From the NCBI GenBank assembly GCA_021785805.1, contig JAJYEJ010000026.1:1-12992 (forward strand): 12,992 bases of DNA, in the 5' to 3' direction. This document shows positions 12,839-12,992 of the stretch, piece after piece. A program made the position numbers and the translations under genes. Each line of letters opens with the position of its first letter. Positions within the stretch are counted from its first letter, which is position 1. The notes beneath the pieces were generated by a model. The model was not told the DNA's origin, did no database searches, and worked only from the letters and a program-made list of their open reading frames with translations. The DNA comes from Microcaldota archaeon. Lineage in GTDB: Archaea; Micrarchaeota; Micrarchaeia; Micrarchaeales; Micrarchaeaceae.

Positions 12839-12869
12839 AACTTTTTACGAAAAGCTTTACCAAAAAGTT
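12839..12869. repeat. Inverted repeat AACTTTTT / AAAAAGTT after the ATPase
   Basis: AACTTTTT (12839-12846) and AAAAAGTT (12862-12869) are perfect 8-bp inverted copies separated by 15 bases that themselves contain the palindrome AAAGCTTT (12851-12858). It begins 8 bases after the ATPase stop. It could act as a terminator (T5 is present on both strands) or be the edge of a mobile or acquired segment. Confidence 0.6.
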
Positions 12870-12894
12870 GGATGCGTAAATCAAACTTTTTTGG
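12860..12894. repeat. Overlapping inverted repeat CCAAAAAGTT / AACTTTTTTGG
   Basis: CCAAAAAGTT (12860-12869) is matched by AACTTTTTTGG (12884-12894) in inverted orientation with one extra T and a 14-base spacer. It shares its left arm with the preceding repeat, so the two hairpins are mutually exclusive. The T6 run on the plus strand would suit termination of the ATPase transcript. Confidence 0.55.
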
Positions 12895-12972
12895 AAAGGT
12901 TTGGCGAAAACAGCGGGTGCGGTTACAGCTAGAATTGTACCGTGTCCATTTATATTTCTAAATGCAGTATAA

Positions 12973-12992
12973 TCTGTGTGCGAAGACACAGA
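12973..12992. repeat. 7-bp inverted repeat at the window end
   Basis: TCTGTGT and ACACAGA flank the 6-base spacer GCGAAG. A TATA-like TTTATATTT (about 12950-12958) lies roughly 26 bases upstream of 12980, so this hairpin may be the 5' end of a transcript that continues beyond the window. The 12895-12972 stretch shows no gene. Confidence 0.45.

Noticed and set aside
12753..12989. Minus-strand 78-codon frame overlapping the ATPase end
   Set aside because: It overlaps the clearly coding ATPase terminus and the inverted repeats, and shows no recognisable motif or start signal.
12832..12992. Copy of the tRNA-Ala 3' end as a right attachment site
   Set aside because: I searched by eye for the TTCAAATCCCGC segment and found no repeat in the window, so no att pair can be claimed.
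12837..12992. CRISPR array or iteron cluster after the ATPase
   Set aside because: The repeats are short inverted pieces, not regularly spaced direct repeats with unique spacers.

Overview
This is an archaeal chromosome segment. The translation and tRNA-maturation genes are of archaeal type: archaeal/eukaryal-like TyrRS, class I CCA-adding enzyme, Trm1 with a zinc ribbon, RPA-like OB-fold protein, AK6/Fap7-type kinase and a DUF357-like protein. Two of the four tRNA genes contain introns, none of the tRNAs encodes its 3' CCA, and several protein genes start about 23-28 bases after an A/T-rich TATA-like box, as expected for leaderless archaeal mRNAs. Gene packing is very tight (0-, 5- and 11-base junctions). 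The noncanonical tRNA intron and the compactness would fit a DPANN/Micrarchaeota-like (ARMAN) or related small-genome archaeon, but that placement is inference and the sequence alone does not prove it.

Layout. 6-655 (minus) is a mixed unit: tRNA-Tyr(GTA) with a 35-nt anticodon-loop intron, then an ArsC/LMW-phosphatase-like gene, then tRNA-Asp(GTC). 824-3613 (plus) is a large polytopic membrane protein with two Cdc48-type AAA+ modules. It converges on an RPA-like ssDNA-binding protein (3619-4398, minus), which is divergent from TyrRS (to 5559, plus). 5770-6594 (plus) holds tRNA-Leu(CAA), whose T-loop is interrupted by 13 nt, followed after 25 bp by a C39-peptidase-like protein with Ser at the expected Cys position. 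6705-8609 (minus) holds a DUF357-like gene overlapping trm1, then a four-CxxC protein with its own promoter. 8667-9844 (plus) is an unrecognised protein coupled to an AK6/Fap7-like kinase. 9845-11269 (minus) is the CCA-adding enzyme. 11335-11406 (plus) is tRNA-Ala(CGC), followed by an A/T-rich AAA_14/DUF4143-type ATPase (11554-12831) that looks acquired, and then repeat-rich noncoding DNA to the window end.

How the genes relate. Much of the window concerns making and charging tRNA: four tRNA genes, TyrRS near tRNA-Tyr, Trm1 (three of the four tRNAs have G26), and a CCA enzyme that these CCA-less tRNAs require. The most unusual items are the membrane-embedded tandem AAA+ protein (a possible membrane-protein extraction machine), the T-loop micro-intron, and the two places where a protein gene sits so close behind a tRNA that it must share the tRNA's transcript. 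No gene-free stretch exceeds 300 bases.
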